64,000 nucleotides of DNA from Planctomycetota bacterium (GCA_018242625.1 JAFEBO010000012.1:248001-312000); one strand, 5' to 3'. Shown: positions 9,858 to 19,020, numbered from the stretch's first letter. A program made the numbers and translations. Notes: generated from the sequence alone by a model not told the origin.

Positions 9858-10295
9858 ATGTTGAAGCAGCAGGTTCGCAAGGCATTCACGCTGGTCGAAA
9901 TTCTGATCGTGGTCGTCATCCTCGGCATTCTCGCCGCGATCGTCGTCCCGCAGTTCACCAACGCCACGCAGGATGCGCAGGCCGGTAACATCAAGAGCCA
10001 GCTTGACACGCTGAACAACCAGATCGAACTCTACCGCGCCCGCAAGAACGTCTACCCCGACTTCACGAGCGCGACGGTGTGGACCGACATGGTCAAGGAC
10101 GGCTACATCAAGTCTGAGCCCAAGAATCCGTACAACGGCCTTTCGACCGTGGTCGTCGGCGCCGGCGACGCTGCCCAGGGGTGGTACTGGTATACGGACG
10201 CGAACGGCCAGAGCTCGCTCTGCGCTTCGAACTTCAACAACGACAAGACCGACGCCAACTACGGCAAGATCACCCCGGGCAGCCAGAAGCCCTGA
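9858..10295 (+). CDS. Prepilin-like major pseudopilin (GspG-like)
   Basis: Type II secretion/type IV pilin-like protein, 145 residues. The N-terminus has a short basic leader, then the cleavage and assembly signal KA/FTLVEILIVVVILGILAA with the conserved glutamate at +5, followed by VVPQF and the helical spine. The C-terminal part (YRARKNVYPDF, PYNGLSTVV, GWYWYTDANG) resembles GspG-type globular domains. AAGGAGT precedes the ATG. It is the first of three prepilin genes in a row and is followed by a strong stem-loop, which suggests it is made in excess over the next two, as expected for a major subunit. The secretin at 14260 is the likely partner. Confidence 0.85.
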   Translation: MLKQQVRKAFTLVEILIVVVILGILAAIVVPQFTNATQDAQAGNIKSQLDTLNNQIELYRARKNVYPDFTSATVWTDMVKDGYIKSEPKNPYNGLSTVVVGAGDAAQGWYWYTDANGQSSLCASNFNNDKTDANYGKITPGSQKP

Positions 10296-10317
10296 GTGAG
10301 GTCTCACTTGAACTCTG

Positions 10318-10347
10318 AAGAACGGGCTCGGAAACGAGCCCGTTCTT
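10318..10347 (+). terminator. Stem-loop after the first pseudopilin gene
   Basis: A perfect 13-bp stem (10318-10330 with 10335-10347) closed by a GAAA tetraloop lies 22 bases after the stop codon. Only a weak T-run follows, so it may act as a partial terminator or as a 3' end that protects the upstream mRNA, giving more of the first pilin than of the next two. Confidence 0.65.
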
Positions 10348-10394
10348 ATTCCGAAGCGATCCCTTTCTCGAGATCGAGCGACCGGGAGTGCAGC

Positions 10395-10835
10395 ATGAAC
10401 CGGATCACGTCACCACCGAAGAAAGCCCGCTTCGGATTTACGCTTGTCGAGATTCTCGTCGTCGTCGTAATTCTGGGAATACTTGCCGCGGTGGTGGTTC
10501 CCCAATACGCGAGCGCGACCGACGACGCGAAAAAGCAGGCGACCCTCGACCAGCTCGTCAAACTTCGCGAAGCGATGGGCGTCTACTACGCCAGGTCGAA
10601 CGCAAAGTTCCCGGCAATTACCGCGGGCAACGGCACATGGGGCGAGCTGATGTCGCAGGGGTACTTTCTTTACCCCCCATCGAATCTCTACGTCGGCGGC
10701 GCAAACGCAAACGTAATAACGATCGGAAATGCGCCGGACACATCGAAAACGGTGGCGTACGGCTGGATCTTCAATCCCGCGACAGGCGACGTGTGGGCCG
10801 CGTCATTCGACAAGGACGACAAACCGCTCCCCTGA
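10395..10835 (+). CDS. Prepilin-like pseudopilin
   Basis: Second prepilin-like protein, 146 residues when started at the ATG at 10395, which leaves a short basic leader before the cleavage site RFG/FTLVEILVVVVILGILAA. An in-frame start about 100 bases upstream would place the pilin signal too far inside and would run through the stem-loop. The assembly glutamate at +5 is present and VVPQY follows. The globular part holds MGVYYARSN and a C-terminal AYGWIFNPATGDVWA, so it is a minor GspG- or GspH-like subunit. It ends 7 bases before the third prepilin gene. Confidence 0.83.
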   Translation: MNRITSPPKKARFGFTLVEILVVVVILGILAAVVVPQYASATDDAKKQATLDQLVKLREAMGVYYARSNAKFPAITAGNGTWGELMSQGYFLYPPSNLYVGGANANVITIGNAPDTSKTVAYGWIFNPATGDVWAASFDKDDKPLP

Positions 10836-10842
10836 GCATTCT

Positions 10843-11364
10843 ATGAAACGTTCAGCTGTCAGCCACGCCTGCGCTTACACCCTTATCGAGGTGTTGATCG
10901 TTGTGACAGTGCTCGGCATTGCCGGGGCTTGTGTTGTTCCCGCTTTCAATCAGACCGGCGTCCTGCGCGTGCAGGCGGCGCTAAGGAGCATTGTCTCCGA
11001 CATCACCGAGCTCCAGTCCGATGCGCTGGCGATGCAGCAGGGCCGGGCAATCGTTTTCGATGCCGCCAAAAACTCCTACACCATGTGCCGCGTCCCGGGC
11101 ACCACGGTCGATCCGACGATTGACGGCATTTCAACTTCGGTTATTGGCGGTGCGCTTTACGGCAACGCCACGCTCAAAAACGTGAGCTTCAACAACTCTC
11201 AAACACTCATCTTCGATGAGCTCGGCGCCCCCGTCACCGCCGCGGGCAGCAACACGCCCGCCTCGGACGGGTCGCTCGAGGTCATCGGATCTGGCCAGAC
11301 GTTCAAGATCACCGTGCAGGGTTACACAGGCCGCATCGTGGTCGCGAAGACCGCGGGCGATTGA
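10843..11364 (+). CDS. Prepilin-like minor pseudopilin (GspH-like)
   Basis: Third prepilin-like protein, 173 residues from the ATG at 10843, seven bases after the preceding gene. The signal is CA/YTLIEVLIVVTVLGIAGACVV with the +5 glutamate. The rest is a beta-rich domain of the GspH/FimT kind (LQSDALAMQQGRAIVFDAAKNS; then GSLEVIGSGQTFKITV near the end; positions 11008-11100 and 11263-11325). Minor pseudopilins of this type cap the pseudopilus tip. A longer upstream reading frame exists but overlaps the previous gene. Confidence 0.82.
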   Translation: MKRSAVSHACAYTLIEVLIVVTVLGIAGACVVPAFNQTGVLRVQAALRSIVSDITELQSDALAMQQGRAIVFDAAKNSYTMCRVPGTTVDPTIDGISTSVIGGALYGNATLKNVSFNNSQTLIFDELGAPVTAAGSNTPASDGSLEVIGSGQTFKITVQGYTGRIVVAKTAGD

Positions 11365-11384
11365 ATTCTTGAAGCGAGGTGCGC

Positions 11385-11654
11385 ATGGACGGGCGTGTGA
11401 ACAACCGGGCGGACGGGCAGAGCAACCGCGATATCCCGGTCGGGATGGAAGGCAACGGCACCTGCGGCGCGGGCATCACGCTCAAGAGCGCCGGCTTCTC
11501 GCTCGCGCTTGTGCTGTGCCTGGGCATGCTCATCTGGGTCAAGCTGCGCCTCGTGACCAACTTCCCGCGCATGGCCTATGCGGAGCCGGAGAAGAAGCAG
11601 GTTCAGCCCCCGGCCCCGCAGTCGAGCACGACGGCGGACGCGACTCAGAAGTAG
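11385..11654 (+). CDS. Small single-pass membrane protein, unknown
   Basis: 89 residues from the ATG at 11385, with GAGG 4-5 bases upstream; an in-frame GTG at 11379 is an alternative. It has a polar N-terminus, one hydrophobic segment (about residues 36-54, SLALVLCLGMLIWVK) and a short proline/glutamine-rich tail. No family recognised. Its place directly after the pseudopilins suggests a link to the same system, but this is only context. A run of ten C and a GC-rich stretch follow the stop. Confidence 0.6.
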   Translation: MDGRVNNRADGQSNRDIPVGMEGNGTCGAGITLKSAGFSLALVLCLGMLIWVKLRLVTNFPRMAYAEPEKKQVQPPAPQSSTTADATQK

Positions 11655-11704
11655 CCCCGGCCCCCCCCCCCGGTAATCGCCGCACGGCCGGCCGCTCGCC
11701 CTGA

Positions 11705-12847
11705 TCACCGCATGCTCGCGATCAGCACGATCACTCCGATCACCGTCAGGCAGGCCAGGACCAGCCCCGTGATCTTCCAGCCGCTGTAGGGCCGATCGCC
11801 CACCAGTTCCCCCGTGCGCCCGTTGATCAGCACGCGGTAGACGCGCCGGTGAAACCTGTACGCGCTCACCCACACCGGCAACAGGATGTGCTTGAATGTC
11901 ACCCGGTCGTAGGCCGTGTGCATCGAGCCGATCCGCTGGTGATCTCCACCGATATCGGCGCAGATCGAACTCTCAATAGTCGGCCTCATCCGGTGCTTGG
12001 CGCCTTCGAATCCTTCCGAGAGCGTCACCGCATAGCTCTCGCAGCGAAAGCCCGCGAGGTAGCCCGCGTCGTAGGGCACGAGCGACTCAAGCCCCCAGGG
12101 CTCCGCGTTCACCTGGTCTTCGAACGAGAGCGTGCGCGAGGCGGGGATCAGCACATCGTCAAAATCATCGACAACCGAGCCAGAAACGGGAGTCCACCGC
12201 GTGCGGCGCACCTGCCTCGTCTGGGTTGTCGGCCTGCCGTTCACCATGACCGTGTACGACTCGGTGACCCAGTAGTCGTCCCCGCGCATGCCGTCGTACC
12301 GAGTGCTGGCCACGCAGTCGTACGTCCAGAAGGGCAGATATGCCCCTACAAAGGCCCCGTCCAGGAACGCTTCACGCTTGAGCTTCGACGGCGCAAACCA
12401 GCGCGATGAAAGCCACGCACGGTACGACTCGATCGCCTCGCGACGCCCGACCTTGAACGGCAACACCGCCGTCGGCTTGAGCTTCTTCCTCGAAACAGCC
12501 TGCGCCACGATCGAACTGCCGCAAAATGGGCAGAGCCGGCTTGTCACGTTGTTTTCAAACTGGACCGACGCACCGCACGATTCGCAGCGCACTTCCAACC
12601 GCTCAATCGTCTCGGCATGGCTTTCCAGATCCGCCAGCCCCGCGCCATAGTCCGATTCGCTCACAGCCGTTCGAGGCTCGGGAATCGCGTCCTCCGCACC
12701 GCAGTGCTCGCACCGCAGCCTGCCCGTCTCGGGCGAGTACGAAAGATCCGCTCCGCACTTGGCGCAGGGAAACGTCCGCTCCGCCCCTTTCCCCGGCAGA
12801 GCCGCTTCGGCCGAGAGGCCGTCCGCTTCAGGCGTGGAATCCGTCAT
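11705..12847 (-). CDS. Zinc-ribbon membrane protein, partner of the SPFH protein
   Basis: 380 residues from the ATG at 12847. The N-terminal half has two zinc-ribbon modules, one with CAKCGADLSY...LRCEHCG (about residues 26-50) and one with CESCGASVQF...LCPFCGSS (about 85-110). The middle is a conserved domain rich in aromatic residues (FWTYDCVASTRYDG), and the C-terminus has one transmembrane segment (LVLACLTVIGVIVLIAS). Proteins like this are often annotated as helicase-like because of the ribbons, but no helicase motif is present. It starts 12 bases after the SPFH gene and is cotranscribed with it, so a shared membrane function is likely. Confidence 0.65.
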   Translation of the reverse strand: MTDSTPEADGLSAEAALPGKGAERTFPCAKCGADLSYSPETGRLRCEHCGAEDAIPEPRTAVSESDYGAGLADLESHAETIERLEVRCESCGASVQFENNVTSRLCPFCGSSIVAQAVSRKKLKPTAVLPFKVGRREAIESYRAWLSSRWFAPSKLKREAFLDGAFVGAYLPFWTYDCVASTRYDGMRGDDYWVTESYTVMVNGRPTTQTRQVRRTRWTPVSGSVVDDFDDVLIPASRTLSFEDQVNAEPWGLESLVPYDAGYLAGFRCESYAVTLSEGFEGAKHRMRPTIESSICADIGGDHQRIGSMHTAYDRVTFKHILLPVWVSAYRFHRRVYRVLINGRTGELVGDRPYSGWKITGLVLACLTVIGVIVLIASMR

Positions 12848-12858
12848 GCTCGGAGGGC

Positions 12859-13950
12859 TCAGGGAAGAGGCGGCGGCTGCACTCCAAGCGCGCTGGCGAT
12901 TTCCGGAACGCTCGAGGCCGCGGCCCAAGCCGCCATGCCCTGCTTCCAAACCAGAGACTGCCCGTTGATCTTTCCTCCGCCCGCCAGTTCCGACAGAGCC
13001 GCGAGGTCAAAGGGCCCCGCCTGCTTCCCGTCGATCGCGACAAAGTACCGGGGCGCGACCCCCGCACCGGCGAGCGGCGGCGGGCTCCCCGCGCCGGCCA
13101 TCGCTCCGGCCATCTGGTTCGCCATCGCAAAGCCGGCGCCGATCCCCATTCCCTGCGCCATCCCGCCCCCGGCCGGGTTCTTTGCCGCGTCTCCGATCGC
13201 CGTGGCGGTCTGGAACTGCGTGAACTTCCCCATGTCCCCGATGACGCCCATGCTGGTGCGTTTGTCCATCGCGGCCTCCACCTCGGGGGGCAGCGAGATG
13301 TTCTCGATCAGAAAGGCCATCAGATCAAGCCCGTAAGTCTTGAATGGGGGCTTGATCTTGCTGGCGATCAGCGACGAAAGCTCTTCGTAGTTGCTCGCAA
13401 GGTCGAGCGCCGGAACCTTGGACTCGCCGAGCGCATCGGAGAAGCAGGTGAGGATGAAGTTGCGAAGCTGCTCGGTGATCCCGTCGGCGGTGAAGCGGCC
13501 TCCGGTGCCCGATACCTCGCGAACGAGCGTGGCCGGATCCGCCGCCTTGAACGCGTATGTTCCAAAGGCGCGGAGCCGCACGGGGCCAAATTCCGCATCG
13601 CGCAGCATGATCGGGTTCGCAGTCCCCCACTTGCGATCCGTGAACTGCCTGGTGTTGACAAAGTACACCTCGGCCTTGAACGGGGACTCAAAGCCGTACT
13701 TCCAGCCGCGGAGCGTCGCCAAGATCGGGATGTTCTGGGTGTTGAGCGTGTAAAGGCCCGGCGTGAACACGTCGGCGACCTTGCCTTGATCGACAAACAC
13801 GGCCGACTGGCCTTCGCGGACCACGAGCTTGGCGCCGTACTTGATCTCGTTATCCATCCGTTCAAAGCGATAGACCAGCGTGTCGCTTGAATCGTCCAGC
13901 CACTCGACGATGTCGATCAGTTCGCCCTTGAGCTTTTTCCAGAAATCCAT
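12859..13950 (-). CDS. SPFH-domain protein with C-terminal GYF_2 domain (YdjI-like)
   Basis: 363 residues. The first 270 match the bacterial SPFH-like family of YdjI, from MDFWKKLKGELIDIVEW through VVREGQSAVFVDQGK and FKAEVYFVNTRQF, usually membrane- or stress-associated scaffold proteins. A glycine/alanine/methionine-rich linker (about 255-300) follows, then a GYF_2 domain (YFVAIDGKQAGPFDLAALSE ... WKQGMAAWAAASSVPE), a peptide-binding module typical of bacterial membrane proteins. It is the first gene of a two-gene operon with the zinc-ribbon protein. Exact function unknown. Confidence 0.8.
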   Translation of the reverse strand: MDFWKKLKGELIDIVEWLDDSSDTLVYRFERMDNEIKYGAKLVVREGQSAVFVDQGKVADVFTPGLYTLNTQNIPILATLRGWKYGFESPFKAEVYFVNTRQFTDRKWGTANPIMLRDAEFGPVRLRAFGTYAFKAADPATLVREVSGTGGRFTADGITEQLRNFILTCFSDALGESKVPALDLASNYEELSSLIASKIKPPFKTYGLDLMAFLIENISLPPEVEAAMDKRTSMGVIGDMGKFTQFQTATAIGDAAKNPAGGGMAQGMGIGAGFAMANQMAGAMAGAGSPPPLAGAGVAPRYFVAIDGKQAGPFDLAALSELAGGGKINGQSLVWKQGMAAWAAASSVPEIASALGVQPPPLP

Positions 13951-14259
13951 CGGTGCCCTTCTCCTTGGCGTGGCAAGGCAACCCTGTGTGCCGGCCGCGT
14001 CACTGAAAGTGTAAGTCCCTTGGTTATTGGGCCCCGAAATCTTCGGATTTCACAATTCAAAAGCGGGCCTGCGTGGCCTGCGCACGTGTAGTCGCGTTTG
14101 TCCGGTTCTTCGTGCCAAAGTCACCCCCCGCGCCAGTCGAAATAGACCGCAACCGGCGCTCGGGCGGTAGGTCCGTCACCGGAGGATTGGCCGGTCGCCC
14201 CCGGCACACACGGCACCCCCAAAGCGAGTTAAAGGCCGTTCGATAGAGAGGAATCCGTT
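13951..14259. other. Divergent promoter region of SPFH operon and secretin
   Basis: About 310 bases between two divergent transcription units. It should hold both promoters. An AT-richer patch around 14010-14060 is the most likely promoter area for either strand. GAGAGG at 14246-14251 precedes the secretin ATG. No gene seen. Confidence 0.4.
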
Positions 14260-16917
14260 ATGCAGCCCAACGCTCAGCACGCGCCCTCCACTTCCAGAAA
14301 CACCCCCGCCGCCAACCACTTCAGCGTGGGTCAGGCGGATTGGTCCAAACTTGCGTGGCCCGCAGCCATCCTGATTTCGATCGCCGGGGCTGCGGTCGGT
14401 CGCGCCGACACGTTCGGCAGCCCGCAGAACGCGCCCCAGCCTCCCCAGCAGAATTCGCAGGCGCAGCCCGCCTCGAACTCCGGCCAGTCGCAGGCAACCG
14501 CCCAGCCCCCAACCCAGACACAAACCCAGGCGCAGGCGCAGGGCCAGCCGCAGAATCCAAGCTCTCAACCTGTCGATGCCTCGCTCAGCTCGGCCTCCAA
14601 GTCGGCCCAGCCCGCCCCCTCGCAGAGCTGGTCCGCCGAACCGCAGCAGACGCACATCCAGGAACAGCCCGTCTCGGATCCCTTCTCCGGAAGACCTTCG
14701 ACCTCGGTCGCTGAGAGCTCCGATGGCCGCGGCGAAGTCCGCAGCGTGAAGAGCATCCGGCCCAACGCCGTAAAGGTCGATGACAACGGCGTGGTGGACC
14801 TGCGCGTCAACGGCGAAGAAGTCACCGCCGTGCTGGAGATGCTCAGCCTCCAGAGCCAGAAAAACATCATCCCGTACAAGAACGTCAACGGCAAAGTGTT
14901 CGCCAACCTGTACGGCGTGACCTTCTACGAGGCGCTCGATGCGCTGCTCCACGCCAACGGCTTTGGCTACGTGGAACGCGGCAATTTCATCTACGTCTAC
15001 ACGCTGGAGGACCTCCAGAAGCTGGAGAAGGAATCCCGCCAGCGCGTCTGGAAGGTCATCAAGCTCAACTACCTCTCGGCGGTGGACGCCGCCTCGTTCG
15101 CCCAGGCCTTGCTCAGCAAAGACTCGGTCATCAAGACCAACGCGAAGATCGGATCTTTCCCCGCCAAGAGCGATGTCCCGATCGGCGCCGAGGACTACGT
15201 CGGCGAATCGACCATCATGGTCTACGACTTCCCCGAGCAGGTCGAGCAGATCGAGAAGCTGGTGAAGGAACTCGACACCCGCCCCGCACAGGTGCTGGTC
15301 GAAGCCACGATCCTTCAGGCCCAGCTCACCGAGAACAACGCCTTCGGCGTCGACTTCGCCGTCATCGGCAACCTCGACTTCGGATCGTTCCTTGGCGTCG
15401 GCGGCCCGCTCCGCATCCCCGATGCCATGCTCGTCAACAACTCCACCAAGCTCATCAACGGTTCGCCCGGCGACACCCCCGTCGTCGGCGGCACGAGCGG
15501 CCGCAGCGGCGCCCTTGGTATCGCCTCCACCGCGGGCAACGTCGCCGGCCCCGGCACGATGAAGGTCGGCCTCTACAGCAACGACGTCGGCGTCTTCATC
15601 AAGATGCTCGACGAAGTCACGGACACCACCATTCTCAGCAATCCCAAGATCCTCGCCCTCAACCGCCAGCCCGCCCGCGTGCTGATCGGTGAACGCGTCG
15701 GCTACCTCAATACCACCAGCACTAACACCGCGACCACCCAGTCCGTCGAATTCCTCGACACTGGTACCCAGCTCCACTTCCGCCCCTTCGTCGGAAGCGA
15801 CAACACCATCCGCCTCGAGCTCAAGCCGAGCGTTTCGTCCGCGGTCGTCCGCGACGTCAAGAACAGCACGGGCGGCACCGTGACCGTCCCCGACGAAATC
15901 ACCAACGAGCTCACCACCAACGTCATAGTCCGCGACGGTCAGACCGTCGTCCTGGGTGGTCTCTTCCGCGAATCGACGCAGACAACCCGCCGGCAGGTCC
16001 CGCTTCTCGGCGACGTGCCGCTCGTCGGCACAGCCTTCCGCGGCCAGGAAGATACCGTCGACCGGAACGAAATCATCTTCCTCATTACCCCCTCGATCGT
16101 CACCGACACCTTCATGGCAGAGTCGGGCGACAAGACGCACGACATGCTCGCCCGCGTCCGCGCCGGCGCACGCGAGGGTCTGCTCCCGTTCAGCCGCGAG
16201 CGTATGACCAGCCAGATGCTCATGGACGCTCGCAAGCTGGCCTCCGACGGCAAGACCGACCAGGCCTTGTGGAAGCTCCGCATGGCGCTGTCCATCAACC
16301 CCCACCAGGAAGAAGCGATCGAGCTCCAGAACAAGCTCACCGGCAAGACCCCCAACTGGCCGAGCAACAGCATGCTCGACGACCTTCTCGACACCGAAAA
16401 CCGTGCTCGTGCCGGCATGCAGACAGGCATGAAAGTAACCCCCGACGGCACCCCCGCCGTTCCACCCGCGCCCAAGCCCGTCGAGCAGCCGGCTCCGACT
16501 CCGCCCCCGCCCTCGGTTTCCAACGCCTCCGAACCGGCGCATGCACCCAAGGCAGTCGTCCAGCCCCCGGCAGACACAACCACGGCCGTCACGACTCCCG
16601 CCGCCACCCCGGCACAGGTCGCTCCGGCCTCGGTGGAGATCCCGGCCGGCGCAGTCACGGCCGCGGCTCCGAGCGACTCCGGCAATCCGTCGGTCGCTGC
16701 CGAATCCGCAACCCCCGCACCCGCGGCGGTCGAGACTCCTGTCGCCGCGACAGTTGCCGCAACCCCGATTGAATCAGCTCCCTTCAAGCCGGCGGTCGCC
16801 GCCAAGTACTCGACGATGAGCTGGTCGCAGTTCGCCAGGCCGATGCAGCCGCGCACGGCATCGGTGCCGCAGAATGCCTCTCCGGCGGTTTCAACCGTTC
16901 CCGAGACCGCGCACTAA
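14260..16917 (+). CDS. Secretin (GspD/PilQ family)
   Basis: 885 residues; forms the outer-membrane gate of a type II secretion or pilus-like machine. A hydrophobic segment at about 31-48 may be a late signal peptide. A glutamine/proline/alanine-rich linker follows (50-150), then an N0/STN-like domain (VVDLRVNGEEVTAVLEML) and an N1-type repeat. The secretin core begins near residue 345 (VLVEATILQAQLTENNAFGV) and ends with VVLGGLFRESTQTTRRQVPLLG and NEIIFLITPSIV (about 560-620). The last 200 residues are proline/alanine-rich. The pseudopilins upstream are likely partners. A very long reading frame on the opposite strand is a codon-bias shadow. Confidence 0.9.
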   Translation: MQPNAQHAPSTSRNTPAANHFSVGQADWSKLAWPAAILISIAGAAVGRADTFGSPQNAPQPPQQNSQAQPASNSGQSQATAQPPTQTQTQAQAQGQPQNPSSQPVDASLSSASKSAQPAPSQSWSAEPQQTHIQEQPVSDPFSGRPSTSVAESSDGRGEVRSVKSIRPNAVKVDDNGVVDLRVNGEEVTAVLEMLSLQSQKNIIPYKNVNGKVFANLYGVTFYEALDALLHANGFGYVERGNFIYVYTLEDLQKLEKESRQRVWKVIKLNYLSAVDAASFAQALLSKDSVIKTNAKIGSFPAKSDVPIGAEDYVGESTIMVYDFPEQVEQIEKLVKELDTRPAQVLVEATILQAQLTENNAFGVDFAVIGNLDFGSFLGVGGPLRIPDAMLVNNSTKLINGSPGDTPVVGGTSGRSGALGIASTAGNVAGPGTMKVGLYSNDVGVFIKMLDEVTDTTILSNPKILALNRQPARVLIGERVGYLNTTSTNTATTQSVEFLDTGTQLHFRPFVGSDNTIRLELKPSVSSAVVRDVKNSTGGTVTVPDEITNELTTNVIVRDGQTVVLGGLFRESTQTTRRQVPLLGDVPLVGTAFRGQEDTVDRNEIIFLITPSIVTDTFMAESGDKTHDMLARVRAGAREGLLPFSRERMTSQMLMDARKLASDGKTDQALWKLRMALSINPHQEEAIELQNKLTGKTPNWPSNSMLDDLLDTENRARAGMQTGMKVTPDGTPAVPPAPKPVEQPAPTPPPPSVSNASEPAHAPKAVVQPPADTTTAVTTPAATPAQVAPASVEIPAGAVTAAAPSDSGNPSVAAESATPAPAAVETPVAATVAATPIESAPFKPAVAAKYSTMSWSQFARPMQPRTASVPQNASPAVSTVPETAH

Positions 16918-16943
16918 GTTTGCAAATCCCCTCGAACTCAAAG

Positions 16944-16971
16944 AACCGCGCCGTTTCGGCGCGGTTTTTTT
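16944..16971 (+). terminator. Rho-independent terminator of the secretin gene
   Basis: A 10-bp perfect GC-rich stem (16944-16953 with 16957-16966), a TTT loop and a run of seven T (16965-16971) lie 27 bases after the secretin stop. Confidence 0.9.
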
Positions 16972-17091
16972 ATCTGGCCTTTGCGGTCTGCAAGGAAAGT
17001 GCCGCCTCGAAACCACCGATTCTGACCCGAGAACCGACGCGGCTGTTGGGGTGAACCCCCCGGCCATCGGACCCATGTCTGGAGAGAACCT

Positions 17092-18309
17092 ATGCGTCAG
17101 ATCGCCATTCTCGCCCTTGCTGTTTTCCTCGCGGGTTGCGCCGGTCACGGCGTGACCACCAGACGCGAGTCGTCCGCCGCCAAGGAAAAGCTCAACGGGA
17201 TGAAGTCGGCGATGGAGTGGCAGAGCGCCAAGCAGCAATTGCTCGCGGGCGACCCTGAAAAGGCGCTGAAGTCGATCGACCGGGCCCTGGCCCTGAATCC
17301 AAATGTCGCCAAGAGCCATGTGCTCAAGGGACGCATCCTGATGGAGCAGGGAGACCTTGAGGGCGCACTGAACTGGTTCGGCACGGCCGAAGGACTGGAC
17401 CCGGAGAACGTCGAGGCGCAGTACTACAGCGCGATCGTGTACGAACGCTTGAAGAAGCCAAACGAGGCCCTTGCCCACTATCGCAAGGCGGCCGACCTTG
17501 AACCGAGCAACCCGCAGTATGTCGTGGCCGCGGCGGAAGTGCTGATCGATATGAACAAGCTCGACGATGCCGAAAAGGAACTTTCGGCTCATCGCGCCAG
17601 CTTTGCCAACAACGCCGGCGTCAATCAGACCCTCGGGCACATCGCGATGATGCGCGGCAAGAAGGAAGAAGCTCTCAACTGCTTCGAGCAGGCCCGACTG
17701 GCGGCTCCGGATGATCCCGCCATTCTCAACGATCTCGTGACCGCCGAACTCCAGTGCAAGAAGTACGCCGAAGCCGAGATGAACATCCGCAAGCTGCTGG
17801 CGAACAAGGAATATGCCGACCGGCGCGACCTCAAGCTGCAGCGCGCCCGATGCCTTGTCGAACTGCAGCGTCCGACGGACGCACGCGAAGTGCTCGTCAA
17901 GCTCACGAACGACGATTCCGGTTCGGCCGATGTTCCCGCGTGGATCGAACTCGGCAAGGTGAGCTATCAGCTCAAGGACAACAATCGTGCCCGCATGGCC
18001 GCCGCACGGCTGGTCGCGATCGCGCCCGACCGTCCGGAGGGATATCAGCTCCGCGCGATGCTCTTCCGCCGGCTGGGCGCACTCGACCAGGCCCACGACA
18101 ATGCCCAGAAAGCCGTTGCCCTCGCCCCCACCGCCGAGAACTACGTGCTCTACGCCATGATCGAACGACAGCTCGGCCATGCACAGGCAGCCGAGGCCAG
18201 CTTTGGCAAGGCGCTTGAACTCGAACCCACGAACGCGATCGCGCTCGCTCAGCTCAGCGATATGCGGAACGGAACCACAGCGGTCGCCGGAGTGGAAACC
18301 AAGGACTGA
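17092..18309 (+). CDS. TPR-repeat lipoprotein
   Basis: 405 residues. A short signal with lipobox FLAGC (cysteine at residue 16) is followed by about ten tetratricopeptide repeats, with signatures such as GDPEKALKSIDRALALNPN, GDLEGALNWFGTAEGLDPEN, NEALAHYRKAADLEPSN and AEASFGKALELEPTN. TPR lipoproteins of this kind act as assembly factors (PilF/PilW-like) for secretins, which fits its place just after the secretin gene, although a terminator separates them. GGAGAG precedes the ATG. Confidence 0.82.
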   Translation: MRQIAILALAVFLAGCAGHGVTTRRESSAAKEKLNGMKSAMEWQSAKQQLLAGDPEKALKSIDRALALNPNVAKSHVLKGRILMEQGDLEGALNWFGTAEGLDPENVEAQYYSAIVYERLKKPNEALAHYRKAADLEPSNPQYVVAAAEVLIDMNKLDDAEKELSAHRASFANNAGVNQTLGHIAMMRGKKEEALNCFEQARLAAPDDPAILNDLVTAELQCKKYAEAEMNIRKLLANKEYADRRDLKLQRARCLVELQRPTDAREVLVKLTNDDSGSADVPAWIELGKVSYQLKDNNRARMAAARLVAIAPDRPEGYQLRAMLFRRLGALDQAHDNAQKAVALAPTAENYVLYAMIERQLGHAQAAEASFGKALELEPTNAIALAQLSDMRNGTTAVAGVETKD

Positions 18310-18335
18310 CAGCCCCGCAAACGAACTCAAAGGCG

Positions 18336-18366
18336 AAAAGGCCCCGAAATCTCGGGGCCTTTTTTC
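18336..18366. terminator. Terminator between convergent genes
   Basis: A stem of about 12 bp (18336-18347 with 18352-18363) with an AATC loop, flanked by A-rich and T-rich sides, sits between the stop of the TPR lipoprotein (18309) and the stop of the leftward membrane-protein gene (18371). Its symmetry lets it serve both strands. Confidence 0.85.
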
Positions 18367-18370
18367 TGCT

Positions 18371-18961
18371 CTAGATGAAGTCCTTGTCGGGCGGCGCGCC
18401 GAAACTCGCCGCCGTTCGCTTGATCAGGCCGAACCAGATCAGGCAGAACACGGGCCAGGCCGCGAAGAAGCAGAGAAAGAACCCCATGATTGCAAGCGAA
18501 AACGGCTGCCCCTGAAGAGTCTGCTTCGCGATGGGATTGTCCGGATTTTCGCGGGCCCAAATCAGCTGCTCCTGCTGCTGATGCCAACCGGCAAAGCCGC
18601 CATAAATCACCGCCAGGACGGAGAGGACAGCCCAGATCAGATGCAGCGTCCGTCCGCTGAAGCTGCGACGCAGAGTCTGGATCCCCGCCGCGATCAGGAG
18701 ACTGGACGTCACGAGACTGATGATCGTCTGAACGATCTGCAGGGTCCCGAATCGCATGCTGGGCGGCGGGTTGTTTCGCAGCGGCTCCGGAAGCATTGAG
18801 GGCCCCAAGGCAACCTGCAGAGCGACGCCGCACGCAAGGCACGAGAGCCCGAGCGTCGCCCATGAAATCGAGACAATGCCGATCGTCCTTGGCCAGTTGG
18901 TCGGTGCCAATTCAACGATCTCTTCCTGCCTCTTCTGCTGATCTTCGCCATCCTGCGCCAT
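18371..18961 (-). CDS. Four-helix membrane protein, unknown
   Basis: 196 residues from the ATG at 18961. Four hydrophobic segments are visible (IGIVSISWATLGLSCLACGV, IVQTIISLVTSSLLIAAGI, LHLIWAVLSVLAVIYGGFAG and IMGFFLCFFAAWPVFCLIWF), with an acidic N-terminal segment rich in glutamine (DGEDQQKRQEE). No domain recognised; small four-helix proteins of this look are common in planctomycetes. An upstream in-frame start at 19060 would overlap the promoter of the next gene and lacks a ribosome site. Confidence 0.65.
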   Translation of the reverse strand: MAQDGEDQQKRQEEIVELAPTNWPRTIGIVSISWATLGLSCLACGVALQVALGPSMLPEPLRNNPPPSMRFGTLQIVQTIISLVTSSLLIAAGIQTLRRSFSGRTLHLIWAVLSVLAVIYGGFAGWHQQQEQLIWARENPDNPIAKQTLQGQPFSLAIMGFFLCFFAAWPVFCLIWFGLIKRTAASFGAPPDKDFI

Positions 18962-19020
18962 ACGTTCCCTCCCGAGAAGTGCCCCTAAGTGTACCGGGCA
19001 GATCGAGAGGAGATTCACCT

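Noticed and set aside
9239..10018. A 259-codon minus-strand frame before the pseudopilins
   Set aside because: It overlaps the first pseudopilin gene antisense and shows no domain; the region is better read as regulatory.
14176..16542. A 788-codon open frame on the minus strand across the secretin gene
   Set aside because: It is fully antisense to a clear secretin and has a low-complexity valine/glycine/glutamate-rich translation; GC-rich codon bias leaves such shadows open.
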